DNA of 64,000 nt, from the NCBI RefSeq assembly GCF_017183135.1, contig NZ_JADDXW010000013.1, forward strand, positions 1 to 64,000. Direction: 5' to 3'. The notes beneath the pieces were generated by a model, which was given only the letters and a program-made list of their open reading frames with translations, did not search any database and was not told the origin of the DNA. This document shows, in pieces, positions 33,104 through 43,372 of the stretch. This DNA is from Aurantimonas marina. Lineage in GTDB: Bacteria > Pseudomonadota > Alphaproteobacteria > Rhizobiales > Rhizobiaceae. Positions within the stretch are counted from its first letter, which is position 1. Each line of letters opens with the position of its first letter. A program made the translations under genes and the position numbers.

Positions 33104-35131
33104 GTGCGCCGCGAATTCGAGCGGATGGCCCGATTGCGCGACGATCCTTTGCAACTCCCGGCGGCGTTCGCCGCCGAACCCTCCGTCCGTGCGACGCGGC
33201 TATGCGAGGACGGAGAACAATCTCCGATCCCTTTCCCGCTGTCGCTCAAAACGGCGGCGACCGCAAGGCATCCGCGACAAGGGCTGTGCGGGGATGTGCT
33301 CGCGGCGCTTGGCCTCGACGACGCGACGATCACGGCCGCGCGATCTGCGGCTGCGCGAAACGGCACGGATCTCTTGGCTGAAATCGTTGCCAGCGGGGCC
33401 GCCGATGCGCGGACTGCCGCCGCCGCCACGGCCGACGTGCTTGATCTTCCTTTTGACGGGATAGCCCCGGGCGACCGGATCATCGCCGCCGAGCGTTGCA
33501 AGCCGGTGGCCTTGCCGCGCCTCGTCAAGACCTGCGACGATGAGCTGAGGACGAAGCTGTTCCTGCTGCCAAAGCTGGAAGGTCTCGATCGGACTGCGGA
33601 TTTCCTGTGGCGCCGACCCGAGATGAAAGACAGGGCGCGGGTCACCACGGAGGCAGAAATAAAGTCGGCCATGGCGCGGCAGAGCGAACGTCAGCGTCTC
33701 GATGCCGCCGTCCTCAGTCTTGCGGCCAAGCAGCCTCGCCAGTCGGCACGCACCGTTCTGGAGGCGGGCCAAGCGATCGGCCTCATGCTGGCATTTGGCC
33801 TGTTGCTTTGGGCCTTGTTCATGGCTCCTGGGACGACGTTTGCGATTCTTCATCCCCTTGCCGGCGTGCTTTTCGCCGCCTGTCTCACCCTCCGGCTCAC
33901 CGCCGCGGTCGACCGGCAGCTCCCCATAGACGCGCAAGTAACTTTGCGGCCATCCGAGCCGCCGCCGCTCTATTCTGTCCTCGTGGCACTCTATCACGAA
34001 GCAGCGGTTGTCGATCGTCTGGTGAGGGCCTTGAGCGAACTCGACTGGCCGGCGAGCCGGATCGAGGTCAAGCTGATCTGCGAGGGCGACGACGCGGCGA
34101 CGATTCGTGCGGTCGAGCGCGCCATTGCCGGTCGTCCGCAATTCGAGATGGTCGTGGTTCCTCCCTGTGAACCGCGCACGAAGCCGAAGGCGCTCAACTA
34201 TGCGCTGCCGCTCACGGCGGGGGAGTTCCTGGTGCTCTATGACGCCGAGGATGAACCGGATCCGGGCCAGTTGCGTGAGGCATTCCGGCGTTTCCGCAGC
34301 GGGAAAGCCAATCTCGTGTGCCTGCAGGCGCCGCTCGTCGTGCGCAATGGGGCGGATAATTGGCTGGCCGGCATATTCGCGCTCGAATACGCGGCGCTGT
34401 TCCGCCGGTTTCTGCCCTGGCTCGCCGGTCATGGCTTCCCGGTCCCGCTCGGGGGTACATCGAACCATTTCATCCGCAGTCGCCTGGTCGAGATCGGGGG
34501 GTGGGATTCCCACAACGTCACGGAAGACGCCGATCTCGGCATGCGATTCTACCGCGCCGGCTACCGGGTCGAGACGCTGTCGTGCCCGACAATGGAAGAT
34601 GCACCCGAGCGCTGGGCGGTCTGGCACCGGCAGCGAACCCGCTGGACGAAGGGGTGGGCGCAGACCTGGCTGGTCCATGTGCGCCAGCCGGGCGTGCTCT
34701 GTCGGCAGATTGGCCTGCGCAACTTCGTCGTCTTCCAGTTGCTTTTCGTCGGGATGCTGGCCTCGGCGCTGGCCCATCCCGTGTTTCTCGCCCTTGCGAT
34801 CCTGGCTCTCGTGAACTTCGCGAGCAATGGACTTTCGAACGCTTATCAGGGACTCGTCTTCGGGCTCGACCTGTTCAACGCGGTCGGCGGCTATGCCGCG
34901 TTCATCGCCCTGTCGATCGGCGCCCTCGACGCAAGGGAGCGGGGTGGCCTGGTCAAGTATTATCCGCTTCTCTACCTTTATTGGCTGTTGATCGCCGTCG
35001 CCGCGCTGCGAGCCCTCGGGCAGCTCGTCAGCGCACCGCACCTTTGGGAAAAGACTCCGCACGATATCCGCTCGCGCGCCGATCCGCGTGACGCGCGTTA
35101 TCGACTCGAACCGCATTTCGGTGAGGATTGA
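33104..35131 (+). CDS. Family 2 glycosyltransferase with N-terminal MshEN-like domain
   Basis: 675 residues. An N-terminal region of about 150 residues (LGLDDATITAARSAAARNGT, DVLDLPFDGI) looks like the type II secretion E-protein N-terminal fold. Two helices follow (about 215-260), then a GT2 catalytic domain: YSVLVALYHEAAVVDRLVRA, the Asp motif VLYDAEDEPDPGQL, VTEDADLGMRF and RQRTRWTKGW. Further C-terminal helices form the transmembrane part. This resembles processive synthases such as BcsA, so an exported polysaccharide is plausible. There are no partner genes for a secretion system nearby. Confidence 0.88.
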   Translation: MRREFERMARLRDDPLQLPAAFAAEPSVRATRLCEDGEQSPIPFPLSLKTAATARHPRQGLCGDVLAALGLDDATITAARSAAARNGTDLLAEIVASGAADARTAAAATADVLDLPFDGIAPGDRIIAAERCKPVALPRLVKTCDDELRTKLFLLPKLEGLDRTADFLWRRPEMKDRARVTTEAEIKSAMARQSERQRLDAAVLSLAAKQPRQSARTVLEAGQAIGLMLAFGLLLWALFMAPGTTFAILHPLAGVLFAACLTLRLTAAVDRQLPIDAQVTLRPSEPPPLYSVLVALYHEAAVVDRLVRALSELDWPASRIEVKLICEGDDAATIRAVERAIAGRPQFEMVVVPPCEPRTKPKALNYALPLTAGEFLVLYDAEDEPDPGQLREAFRRFRSGKANLVCLQAPLVVRNGADNWLAGIFALEYAALFRRFLPWLAGHGFPVPLGGTSNHFIRSRLVEIGGWDSHNVTEDADLGMRFYRAGYRVETLSCPTMEDAPERWAVWHRQRTRWTKGWAQTWLVHVRQPGVLCRQIGLRNFVVFQLLFVGMLASALAHPVFLALAILALVNFASNGLSNAYQGLVFGLDLFNAVGGYAAFIALSIGALDARERGGLVKYYPLLYLYWLLIAVAALRALGQLVSAPHLWEKTPHDIRSRADPRDARYRLEPHFGED

Positions 35132-35142
35132 GCGCCGCGATC

Positions 35143-35184
35143 CTGGCGCAGAACGAGGAAAAGTGAGAACCGGTTTTTCGCCAG
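35143..35184. repeat. Rhizobial-type palindromic repeat element
   Basis: CTGGCG (35143-35148) and CGCCAG (35179-35184) enclose a core containing AAAAGTGAGAACCGGTTTTT. The core resembles the GAAAA-GTGGGAACCGGTTTTCC repeats I recall as dispersed in rhizobial genomes. It sits in the 148-bp gap between two convergent genes and may double as a weak terminator. Confidence 0.5.
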
Positions 35185-35279
35185 CATTCCGCGCTCGCTG
35201 ACTGGGCTCGATCCATTCCATGACCCCGGATCGGTTCGACCCGATTGCGCCCTGATCGAGCGATTGGAGAAGCCAGATG

Positions 35280-35975
35280 CTATCGCCAGATACCGCGGCG
35301 CTTTCGCCTCGCCTCGGCCTCGGCGTCCTCATACGGGCCACCCGCGAGCGCTTGCGCCCAGCCATTGCGTACGACCCACTCGCCGATGTCGTCACCGCGA
35401 ATGGTGCAGGCGCTTTCGACCGTCTCTCGCGCCTGCCCGAAATCCCCCGGCACTTCGCAGCGGACCGAACGGGACCGCAGATAGCCTCGCAGCGCCGTTC
35501 GGGCTCGCATCCCGCAAGGCCACTCGCCGGCATCCGTTCCGCATGTTCCATCGAGAGGAAGCGGTGCGACACCCGTCAGGACGATAGTGCCGTCGCCGAT
35601 TTTCAGATGGGCCGCGTCGATCGCGACCGGGCGAGGGAGCAGCACTTGCCGCGTGTCCCTCGGCGTCTCGTCAGCCTCGACCGCAGGCGTCGACAGGGGC
35701 GGGCGCGGCGGCAGGCGGGCGAAGGCAGCGCCGGTGGGCCGGCCGCGGGTAAAGCCCCCAGGCGTCACGTCGCGGTCAGGCAGGGGGGCGGGCGACGGCC
35801 TCGAATTAGCGACACGATCTGCGGGCTCTGGCTCGTGCCCGACCGTGACGCTGCCTGCCCGGGGTTGCCGTTGTGCGCTGAGCTCACTGGCTTCGTGCTC
35901 GCCGAGCGGAGAGAGACGGACAAGAAACATGACCAGGACGATCAGAGCCGTTGCGATCAGTAGCGCGCGAATCAT
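35280..35975 (-). CDS. Staphylococcal-nuclease-like membrane-anchored protein
   Basis: 231 residues. One N-terminal membrane segment (IRALLIATALIVLVMFLV), a Pro-rich linker and a C-terminal region from about residue 115 with SNase-like features (EWPCGMRARTALRGYLRSRS, CTIRGDDIGEWVVRNGWAQA, AEAEARRKRRGIW). The catalytic Arg/Asp/Glu set of active nucleases is not evident, so this may be a binding domain rather than an enzyme. Small proteins of this kind are common in Hyphomicrobiales. Confidence 0.75.
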   Translation of the reverse strand: MIRALLIATALIVLVMFLVRLSPLGEHEASELSAQRQPRAGSVTVGHEPEPADRVANSRPSPAPLPDRDVTPGGFTRGRPTGAAFARLPPRPPLSTPAVEADETPRDTRQVLLPRPVAIDAAHLKIGDGTIVLTGVAPLPLDGTCGTDAGEWPCGMRARTALRGYLRSRSVRCEVPGDFGQARETVESACTIRGDDIGEWVVRNGWAQALAGGPYEDAEAEARRKRRGIWR

Positions 35976-36030
35976 GTCGGGCGGCGGGTAGCCACCGGCC
36001 GGCCCGCAGGTGAGAGCAACGCGGACCGGC

Positions 36031-36675
36031 TCACTGGCTGGCCCAGAGAATCCGCGCCATCCATTCGATCTGATCGACCGTGAAATGGAGGTCAGGATAG
36101 TCGGGGTTGACCGAGCCGAGTTCGATGCTGCGGCTGGTGCGTCGTTGCAGGATCTTCGCCATCACTTCGCCGTCACGGGTTCGCACGACGACCCGGTCGC
36201 CGCGGCGAACCGACGAACTCGGCGAGACGATGACGACGTCGCCGTCGCGATAAAGCGGCATCATCGAATGTCCGGACACTTCCAGCGCATAGACAGCCTC
36301 GTCGCTGGTCGTCGGCAGGGAAATCTCGTCCCAGCCCTGGCCGACCGGAAAGCCGGCATCATCGAAATAGCCGCCTGTGCCCGCTTGGGCGAAGCCGAGC
36401 AACGGTACGTTGGCGGTTCTGCGCATGGACAAGAGCGCGTCCCCGCCGCCGCGTACCAGCGCCATGAATTCCTCCAGGCTCGTGCCGGTCGCCTGGATGA
36501 CCTTGGAAAGGGATTCCGTCGACGGCCAGCGCGGTCGGCCGTCTCCGGCGTTTCGCTTCGACTTGTTGAAGGTGGTCGGATCGAGGCCCGCGCGCCGCGC
36601 AAGCCCCGAGGCCGACATCCGGTTGCGGGCGGCGAGGGCATCGATGGCGGCCCAGATCCGGTCATGCGAAAACAT
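36031..36675 (-). CDS. S24-family (LexA/CI-like) repressor-peptidase
   Basis: 214 residues. An N-terminal helix-turn-helix (ASGLARRAGLDPTTFNKSKR) is followed by the S24 fold. A self-cleavage-like Ala-Gly occurs in GFAQAGTGGYF. The catalytic Ser is in LEVSGHSMMPLYRDGDVV and the Lys in GEVMAKIL. Such proteins act as stress-triggered repressors, either of prophage or of host genes. No other phage genes are seen in the window, so a host role is more likely. Known Rhizobiales homologues are of similar size. Confidence 0.88.
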   Translation of the reverse strand: MFSHDRIWAAIDALAARNRMSASGLARRAGLDPTTFNKSKRNAGDGRPRWPSTESLSKVIQATGTSLEEFMALVRGGGDALLSMRRTANVPLLGFAQAGTGGYFDDAGFPVGQGWDEISLPTTSDEAVYALEVSGHSMMPLYRDGDVVIVSPSSSVRRGDRVVVRTRDGEVMAKILQRRTSRSIELGSVNPDYPDLHFTVDQIEWMARILWASQ

Positions 36676-36918
36676 CGTGCGGGACTCGTGGCAACGGCGC
36701 AGAAGGAATATATACCTCTAACGCTCATAGAGTGCCGAGCAGGTCTTGTCCATATCGCAACGTCAAATTTCACTGGGGAATTGCGAGGCTGTCCGGAAGC
36801 GGAGAGAAATCGCGCGACGAAATGTCAGGCCGGAACCACACCTTGGCTATGGTATTCCTACAATAGGTTTTCTCTATGACCGACCGGTTCAATCCGTCAG
36901 CGGCGAGAGGGCGCGGGA

Positions 36919-37986
36919 TTGAGCAACAGGATGGATCGGCGGATGGACAGCAAATTTATGGCACATACCAGCGACGAGATGCGGCGCCGGGCCAGTGAAC
37001 CTGGTCGGGGCCGCGATGCCGCCGGACCGTTTTCGATCCCCTGGAAAGGCTGGAAGGACATTCTTCTCAGGCTCTACCACTCCTTCTGGGAGGACCGGGT
37101 GATGCTGATCGCGGCCGGGGCGACCTTCTATCTGCTTCTCGCGCTGTTTCCGGCCTTCGCGGTGTTCGTCTCGCTCTACGGTTACGTCAACGACCCGGCG
37201 ACGATTAGCGAACACATCGCCTTTGCTGGCCGTTTCTTGCCGCAGGCGGGGACCGAACTCCTCCAGGCGCAACTCGACAACCTCGTCAATCAGGATCCGG
37301 CCTCGTTATCGATCGGCTTCATCTTCGGCTCCCTGTTCGCCTTATGGAGTGCCAACAACGGCATCAAGACCCTGTTCGAGGCGATGAACGTGGCCTACGG
37401 CGAAAGCGAGCGGCGCAGCTTTATCAAACTCAACCTGATCGCGCTCTGCTTCACTCTCGGCGCGATCTTCATCGGCATCGTTCTGATCACGATGGTCGGC
37501 GTGGTTCCGGCGGTCATGGCCTTGTTCGGTTTGCGCGGCTTTACCGAAACCCTGATCGCCTCACTGAGATGGCCGGTCGTCTTCGTGCTTATCGTGGTCG
37601 CGATCGCCCTGATCTATCGTTATGGACCGAGCCGCAATCGCGCCCGATGGAGCTGGGTGCTGTTCGGCGCCGTGCTGGCGGCGGTCGTCTGGGTCGCCGC
37701 CTCGATCGGCTTTTCCTGGTATCTCCAGAACTTCGCCAACTACAACGCGATGTACGGCTCGCTCGGCGCCGTGATCGGCTTCATGATGTGGGTCTGGATC
37801 TCCTCGCTGATCTTTATCATCGGCGCGGAGATCAATGCCGAGATGGAGCATCAGACGGCTCAGGACACGACCAAGCCGCCGGCCAAACCCATCGGAACCC
37901 GCGGCGCGCGCGTGGCGGACACGGTCGGTCAGAGCGCGCGGCGCAATCCCGATCCAACCGCCGAGAAGCGTGGGTTTTTCGCTTGA
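36919..37986 (+). CDS. YihY/BrkB-family inner membrane protein
   Basis: 355 residues with about six membrane helices. The core starts with WEDRVMLIAAGATFYLLLAL and contains MAHTSDEMRRR-like charged N-terminal residues, LWSANNGIKTLFEAMNVAYG and YGSLGAVIGFMMWVWISSLI, all typical of the family (once thought to be RNase BN). Function is unknown. The TTG start at 36919 has GAGAGGG at a good distance; ATGs at 36931, 36943 and 36958 are alternatives. Confidence 0.9.
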   Translation: MSNRMDRRMDSKFMAHTSDEMRRRASEPGRGRDAAGPFSIPWKGWKDILLRLYHSFWEDRVMLIAAGATFYLLLALFPAFAVFVSLYGYVNDPATISEHIAFAGRFLPQAGTELLQAQLDNLVNQDPASLSIGFIFGSLFALWSANNGIKTLFEAMNVAYGESERRSFIKLNLIALCFTLGAIFIGIVLITMVGVVPAVMALFGLRGFTETLIASLRWPVVFVLIVVAIALIYRYGPSRNRARWSWVLFGAVLAAVVWVAASIGFSWYLQNFANYNAMYGSLGAVIGFMMWVWISSLIFIIGAEINAEMEHQTAQDTTKPPAKPIGTRGARVADTVGQSARRNPDPTAEKRGFFA

Positions 37987-38220
37987 TCGACCCGATCGGC
38001 ATCGACGGACGGGATGGCGTGCCGCGCGTCTGTTGAGAAGAGCCTGTCCAGCGTCCGCGGGCGGTGCGTGGAAGTCGCCCGATCGTTGGATTCGTCGCAA
38101 ACCAGACGGAGGCCGCCCATCTGGCGGTGTACCCGCGGCAAGGCTCAGTTGTCGGGGAGTTTCCCATCTCCCGGCACCGGGAAACCCGGCGCCGTTTGAG
38201 CTCCATCGCCCGGAGGCATC

Positions 38221-39600
38221 ATGTCAGTCAGCTTTTTCGAGCTTTTCAAGATCGGGATCGGCCCCTCGTCCTCGCATACGGTCGGGCCGATGTGGGCGGC
38301 GAGGCGCTACCTCGACCGTCTCGACGATCGCGGTTTGAAGAGTTCGGTGGCGCGGATCATCGTGAAACTCTACGGCTCCCTGGCACTGACCGGAAAGGGT
38401 CACGGCACCGACAAGGCGGTGATGCTCGGCCTCGCCGGGCTGAAGCCGGACACGCTCGATCCGGACGACGCAGAGGACCTGTTTGCCTATATAGGCGAGA
38501 AAGGCGAATTGCAGCTCGATCGGGGGCAGCGCATTGCCTTTCGCGAGGGCGCGGAGCTGCTGCTGCTCAAGCGCGAGCGGCTGCCACATCATCCCAATGG
38601 CATGCGTTTTTCCGCCTTCGACGTGACGGGGGCGGAGATCGACGCAGCCGACTATTATTCCGTCGGTGGCGGTTTCGTGATGTCGGCCGAAGACGCCGCC
38701 GGTGAAGCGCCGGTCCTGACCAACGCGCGGACGCCCTATGAATTCGGCACCGCCGACCGGCTTCTGAAAATCTGCGAAGCCGAAGGCCTGTCGATCGCTG
38801 AACTGGTGCTCGCCAACGAGGAAACCTGGCGCTCTCGATCAGAGGTCCGCGACGGCATTCTCGCCATCCGCGACGTCATGTTCGACTCTATCGAACGCGG
38901 CTGCCGCATGGAAGGGATTCTGCCCGGTGGCCTCAAGGTGCGCCGGCGCGCCAGGCAGCTTCACAGTGAACTCCTGAAACGTCCGGAAAGGGCGTTGCGG
39001 GACCCGCTTACGACGCTCGATTGGGTCAATCTCTACGCGCTCGCCGTCAACGAGGAGAACGCCGCCGGCGGCCGTGTCGTCACTGCCCCGACCAATGGGG
39101 CCGCCGGCGTCATTCCGGCGGTCCTCGCCTATTATGAGCGCTTCGTTCACGGCGCGTCCGACGATGGGGTCGTCGACTTCATGGCGACGGCCGCGGCAAT
39201 CGGGGCGCTCTACAAACAGAACGCCTCGATCTCGGCGGCGGAAATGGGCTGCCAGGGAGAGGTGGGCGTCGCCTGCTCGATGGCCGCGGGGGCCCTTTGC
39301 GCTGTCCTCGGCGGAACGCCACCGCAGGTCGAGAACGCCGCCGAGATCGCCATGGAGCACAATCTCGGGCTGACTTGCGATCCGATCGGCGGGCTCGTCC
39401 AGATTCCCTGCATCGAGCGCAACACCATGGGCGCGGTGAAGGCGATCAACGCCGCGCGGCTGGCGCTCAAGGGCGACGGCACGCATTTCGTCTCGCTAGA
39501 CAGCGTCATCGAGACCATGCGCCAGACCGGCGTCGACATGAGCGAAAAATACAAGGAGACCGCGCTCGGCGGACTTGCGGTGAACGTCACGCTCTGCTGA
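38221..39600 (+). CDS. sdaA: L-serine dehydratase (ammonia-lyase), single-chain Fe-S type
   Basis: 459 residues. It deaminates L-serine to pyruvate. The N-terminal beta domain opens [20 protein letters not shown]. The alpha domain holds the cluster cysteines in [17 protein letters not shown] and [19 protein letters not shown]. Length fits the one-chain enzyme. It stands alone; serine-cycle or amino-acid catabolic use cannot be told from context. Its C-terminus reads [16 protein letters not shown] as in the family. Confidence 0.96.
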
Positions 39601-39662
39601 GCGTCATGCGCTGCCTGTCCGCGGCAGCACGCGCCACCGACAGACAACCGCAGTTCGAGACG

Positions 39663-40724
39663 TCAGCCTTGGCGACCGACGAAGCTCTTGTAGATGAAGC
39701 CGCGCTTGCCGTCGGCGGACACCTCGCACCACATCTTGCAACCGATGATTTCGACGGAGCGTCCTTTTGGCAGCACCGCGACGACCTTGGCGCCGTTATC
39801 GGGCTTGGCCCGCATGTTGACAGCCACCTTGACCTTCGCTGTCGACTTGGTCTCCGGCTTGGTAGGCGTCGTGGCCGACTGGTCGGAATCCTCCTCGTTG
39901 GCGGCGTCGTCTGGGGGCGTCGCCAACAAGGCGATCTCCGCCGCGTCGTAGCCTGCCGTCGGCTCGCTGACCGGGCTAGCGGGATGGATAGTCGGAATCG
40001 CCCAACGCGCCGTATCAGGCGTTCCATCTGCGCCGACTGGCGCACTGACGATCGGACGCTGGCCGACGAAGGACGTGATACTTCCAGTTGTCAAAAGATC
40101 CGCCGGCATGTCGGCGACGGCGTCGCCCGGGGCCGAAGGCAGACGCAGGGCAAGCGCGACGGCCACCGGGTCCGCCGCGGACGCTGCGCTGGCCGGCAGG
40201 TCTTCGGTGGTTGGACGAAGCCTCGCATCGGTATCGGTCACGGGGATCGGCTCGACCCCCACCTCTGCCGAGGTTTCCAGCGTCGCCACCTGCGTGTCGC
40301 TGGCGTCAGACGTCATCGCCGCCTCGACGGGCGTGCGCGCGGCCAAGGCCGTCGTCGCGCTTTCCGGCGCTGGTGCGCGAGCGGTCATCGCCACCGGACC
40401 GTTGGAGGCGGCATCGCCGCCGGAAGACATGGCCAGCAGCGCGACCGCGCCGACAGTTGCCGCCGACACGAGTGTCATCATTAGATACGCAGCGACCGGT
40501 CGGCGCCGCAGACCCTCGACCGAATTACCTGGTTCCCAGCGGCTCGGCCTGTTTTGCGGCAGCCCCGCCCTCGGCTTGCGACGTGAGAAAAAGCGCGCGA
40601 AACCTGCGCCTTCACGCGTTTCATCTTGCGCCTGCTCATAGTTGGTCCGGCGCTCCGCGAGCCGTTTCAACAGCTCGGCCTCGCTCGCGCGTCCCCCGCC
40701 TTGCAATCCATCCCCTGTCGTCAT
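39663..40724 (-). CDS. Membrane-anchored SH3-domain protein
   Basis: 353 residues. A cytoplasmic head (SEAELLKRLAERRTNYEQAQ), one membrane helix at about residues 80-100 (AAYLMMTLVSAATVGAVALL), about 190 residues of Ala/Pro/Thr-rich sequence and a C-terminal bacterial SH3 domain (KVKVAVNMRAKPDNGAKVVA, GFIYKSFVGRQ). Such layouts point to cell-envelope binding, possibly peptidoglycan. No close neighbour on the same strand gives a clue. The 280 bp between this start and fadJ shows no gene. Confidence 0.82.
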   Translation of the reverse strand: MTTGDGLQGGGRASEAELLKRLAERRTNYEQAQDETREGAGFARFFSRRKPRAGLPQNRPSRWEPGNSVEGLRRRPVAAYLMMTLVSAATVGAVALLAMSSGGDAASNGPVAMTARAPAPESATTALAARTPVEAAMTSDASDTQVATLETSAEVGVEPIPVTDTDARLRPTTEDLPASAASAADPVAVALALRLPSAPGDAVADMPADLLTTGSITSFVGQRPIVSAPVGADGTPDTARWAIPTIHPASPVSEPTAGYDAAEIALLATPPDDAANEEDSDQSATTPTKPETKSTAKVKVAVNMRAKPDNGAKVVAVLPKGRSVEIIGCKMWCEVSADGKRGFIYKSFVGRQG

Positions 40725-41004
40725 CGAGACGTCTCCTTGCCGACCCCCCTCTCGGGCCGGGCGTTCATCCGCCGCACCGGTTCAAGGTCGCAATCCCTCG
40801 ACACGCCCGTCTGGCGCGCCATGCGCGATATCCCTATGCGAGGATCAAACCCGCCAATTATGGCCAATCGGCGGTCTGACGGACTCAAATTCGCCGGCAG
40901 ACCGACTCTTTTTTCAGTATATGCCTAACGCAGCTCCGATAAATGCCGCAGTGCGCGGGGTCGTCGCAGACGCAACTTTTGATCGTTCGCGGCTGACGCC
41001 AGTC

Positions 41005-43212
41005 TCAGGCTGCCTTCGCCTGGGACGCCTTCGGCGGAAAGCGACCATAAAAGCTCTCGCCCTTCTCGGCCATCTCCCGCAACAGCGGCGTCGGCCGGAA
41101 ACGCTCGCCATGCCGTTCCGCCAGCTTGTCGCAGAGCGTCACGAACGCCTTGACGCCCATGCCATCGATGTAGCTGATCGTGCCGCCGGTGTAGGGCGCG
41201 TAGCCGAAGCCGAGGATCGAGCCGACATCGGCCTCGCGCGGATCGACGACGACACCTTCCTCCATGGTGCGCGCGGCCTCCAGCGCCATCGTCGCCAATA
41301 AGCGCTGCTTCAACTCCTCGAAATCGACGCTCTCGGCCGGCTGCTGCGGGAACATCTGCTTGAGGCCTGGCCACAGCGCCTTCTTGGCCGGCTTGGCCGG
41401 ATAGTCGTAGAAGCCCTTGCCGGCCTTGCGTCCCAGCCGGCCATCACCGTTCATCTGCTCCACCAGCTTGAAATGGCGCGGATCGACGGAATCGTCGCCC
41501 ATGTCGCGCATGGTCGCCTTCATGATCCGCAGCGACAGATCGACCGCCGTCTCGTCGTTGAGGGCGAGCGGGCCGACCGGCATGCCGGCGAACTTCGCGG
41601 CGTTCTCGATCATTGCCGGCGGGACGCCCTCGACCAGCATGTCGTAGGCCTCCGACATGTAGCGAAGCACGCAGCGATTGGCGAAGAAGCCGCGGGTGTC
41701 GTTGACCACGATCGGCGTCTTCTTGATCGCCCGCACGAAGTCGAGCGCGACAGCCAGCGCCTTGTCGCCGGTCTTTTCGCCGAGGATCACCTCGGTCAGC
41801 ATCATCCGGTCGACCGGCGAGAAGAAATGGATGCCGATGAAGCGCTCCGGGTCGTCGAAGGCTTCGGCAAGACCGGTGATCGGGATCGTGGAGGTATTGG
41901 AGGCGTAGATCGCGGTCTTCGGCAGGACGGCGGCGACCTTGCGCGTCACCTCGGCCTTGAGGTCGCGATCCTCGAACACCGCCTCGACGACGAGATCGGC
42001 GTCCTTGAGTGTAGCGTAATCGGGGGTGGCGGTGATTTTGGAGAGGACCGCCTCGGCCTGTTCCTTGCTGGCGCGGCCCTGACCGACGAGCTTGTCCATC
42101 AATGCCTTCGAGTGTGCCTTGCCCTTGTCGGCGGCGTCCTGGTCGCGATCGATCAGCACCACGTCGAGGCCGCCTTGCGCCGCCACATAGGCAATGCCCG
42201 CGCCCATGAAGCCGGCGCCGACGATGCCGATTTTCTTCAGCTGCGAGGCCGGGACGTTCGCCGGCCGGCGCGCGCCCTTGTTCAACTCCTGCAGGGAGAC
42301 GAACAGCGAGCGGATCATCATTGCCGCCTCGGTCGTCTGCAGGACCTCGGTGAAGTAGCGCTGCTCGACCCGCAGCGCGGCGTCGATCGGCAGCAGCAGG
42401 CCCTCATAGACGCATTTCACGATGGCGCGGGCACCGGGATAGTTGTCGCCGGTCTCTTTTCGGTAGAGCGAGGCGACCGCCGGCCATACCTGTGCCCCTT
42501 GCGCCGAATAGACCGGCCCGGAGGGCAGCTTGAAGCCCTTCTGGTCCCACGGCTGGAGCGGTGACAATCCGGCCTTGAGCATCTCCCTGGCCGTGGCGAC
42601 GAGGTCGTCTTCGGCCGCCACGGCGTCGATCAGCTTCATGCCCTTGGCCTTCTCGGCCGAAAGGGTCGATCCCTTGAGCAGCATCTGCAACGCCGACTGA
42701 GTGTCGGTCAGGCGCGGCACGCGCTGGGTGCCGCCGGCCCCCGGAAAAATCCCGACCTTGACCTCCGGCAGGCCCATCTTGGCGCCGGCCGCCGCGACGC
42801 GGCCGTGGCAGGCCAACGCGAGTTCGAGGCCACCGCCCATGCAGGTGCCGTTGATCGCCGCCACGAAGGGCTTGCCGCAGGTCTCCAGCTTGCGCCAGAG
42901 CCAGGACATGCGGCCGACGCCGTCGAACAGCTCCTGAATCGCCGCGTCCTTGTCCTCGCGCTTCTTCGCCTCGAAGCTCGCGAACATGCCGGACAGCATC
43001 TTCAGGTCGGCACCCCCGGTGAAGGAGCCATTCTTGCCCGAGGTGATGATGGCCCCCGTGATCGCCCCGTCTGCGACGACCTGATCGACGATGCGGTCGA
43101 TCTCGTCCATCACCGCCGCGGTGAAGACGTTCATCGACCGGTCGGGCATGTCCCAGGTTACCAGCGCGATGCCGTCGCCATCGGTCTCGACGGTGAAGTT
43201 CTCGTAGCTCAT
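41005..43212 (-). CDS. fadJ: Bifunctional enoyl-CoA hydratase / 3-hydroxyacyl-CoA dehydrogenase (FadJ/FadB-like)
   Basis: 735 residues. N-terminal crotonase fold: [60 protein letters not shown]. The NAD domain starts [20 protein letters not shown], followed by the 3-hydroxyacyl dehydrogenase signature region [14 protein letters not shown] and the C-terminal [10 protein letters not shown] segment. The ATG at 43212 gives the usual family length; the frame extending to 43383 has no typical ribosome site. It works with the thiolase and acyl-CoA dehydrogenase 1-4 kb away, from which it is separated by the EAL gene. Confidence 0.95.
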   Translation of the reverse strand: MSYENFTVETDGDGIALVTWDMPDRSMNVFTAAVMDEIDRIVDQVVADGAITGAIITSGKNGSFTGGADLKMLSGMFASFEAKKREDKDAAIQELFDGVGRMSWLWRKLETCGKPFVAAINGTCMGGGLELALACHGRVAAAGAKMGLPEVKVGIFPGAGGTQRVPRLTDTQSALQMLLKGSTLSAEKAKGMKLIDAVAAEDDLVATAREMLKAGLSPLQPWDQKGFKLPSGPVYSAQGAQVWPAVASLYRKETGDNYPGARAIVKCVYEGLLLPIDAALRVEQRYFTEVLQTTEAAMMIRSLFVSLQELNKGARRPANVPASQLKKIGIVGAGFMGAGIAYVAAQGGLDVVLIDRDQDAADKGKAHSKALMDKLVGQGRASKEQAEAVLSKITATPDYATLKDADLVVEAVFEDRDLKAEVTRKVAAVLPKTAIYASNTSTIPITGLAEAFDDPERFIGIHFFSPVDRMMLTEVILGEKTGDKALAVALDFVRAIKKTPIVVNDTRGFFANRCVLRYMSEAYDMLVEGVPPAMIENAAKFAGMPVGPLALNDETAVDLSLRIMKATMRDMGDDSVDPRHFKLVEQMNGDGRLGRKAGKGFYDYPAKPAKKALWPGLKQMFPQQPAESVDFEELKQRLLATMALEAARTMEEGVVVDPREADVGSILGFGYAPYTGGTISYIDGMGVKAFVTLCDKLAERHGERFRPTPLLREMAEKGESFYGRFPPKASQAKAA

Positions 43213-43372
43213 TGGTCCGCTCCCGGTCTTGTCTGTCGGCATCGATTGCCGGCTGAGAAAATTGTTCCTTGCCTGCCGCAATCGGCGGGACGAGGCGATG
43301 GTGTTTTCAGACTTGTGAAACCGTTGCTTGGTAAGGATCTCGGACGATCGGCCATTGCGAGGAACCGAACCC

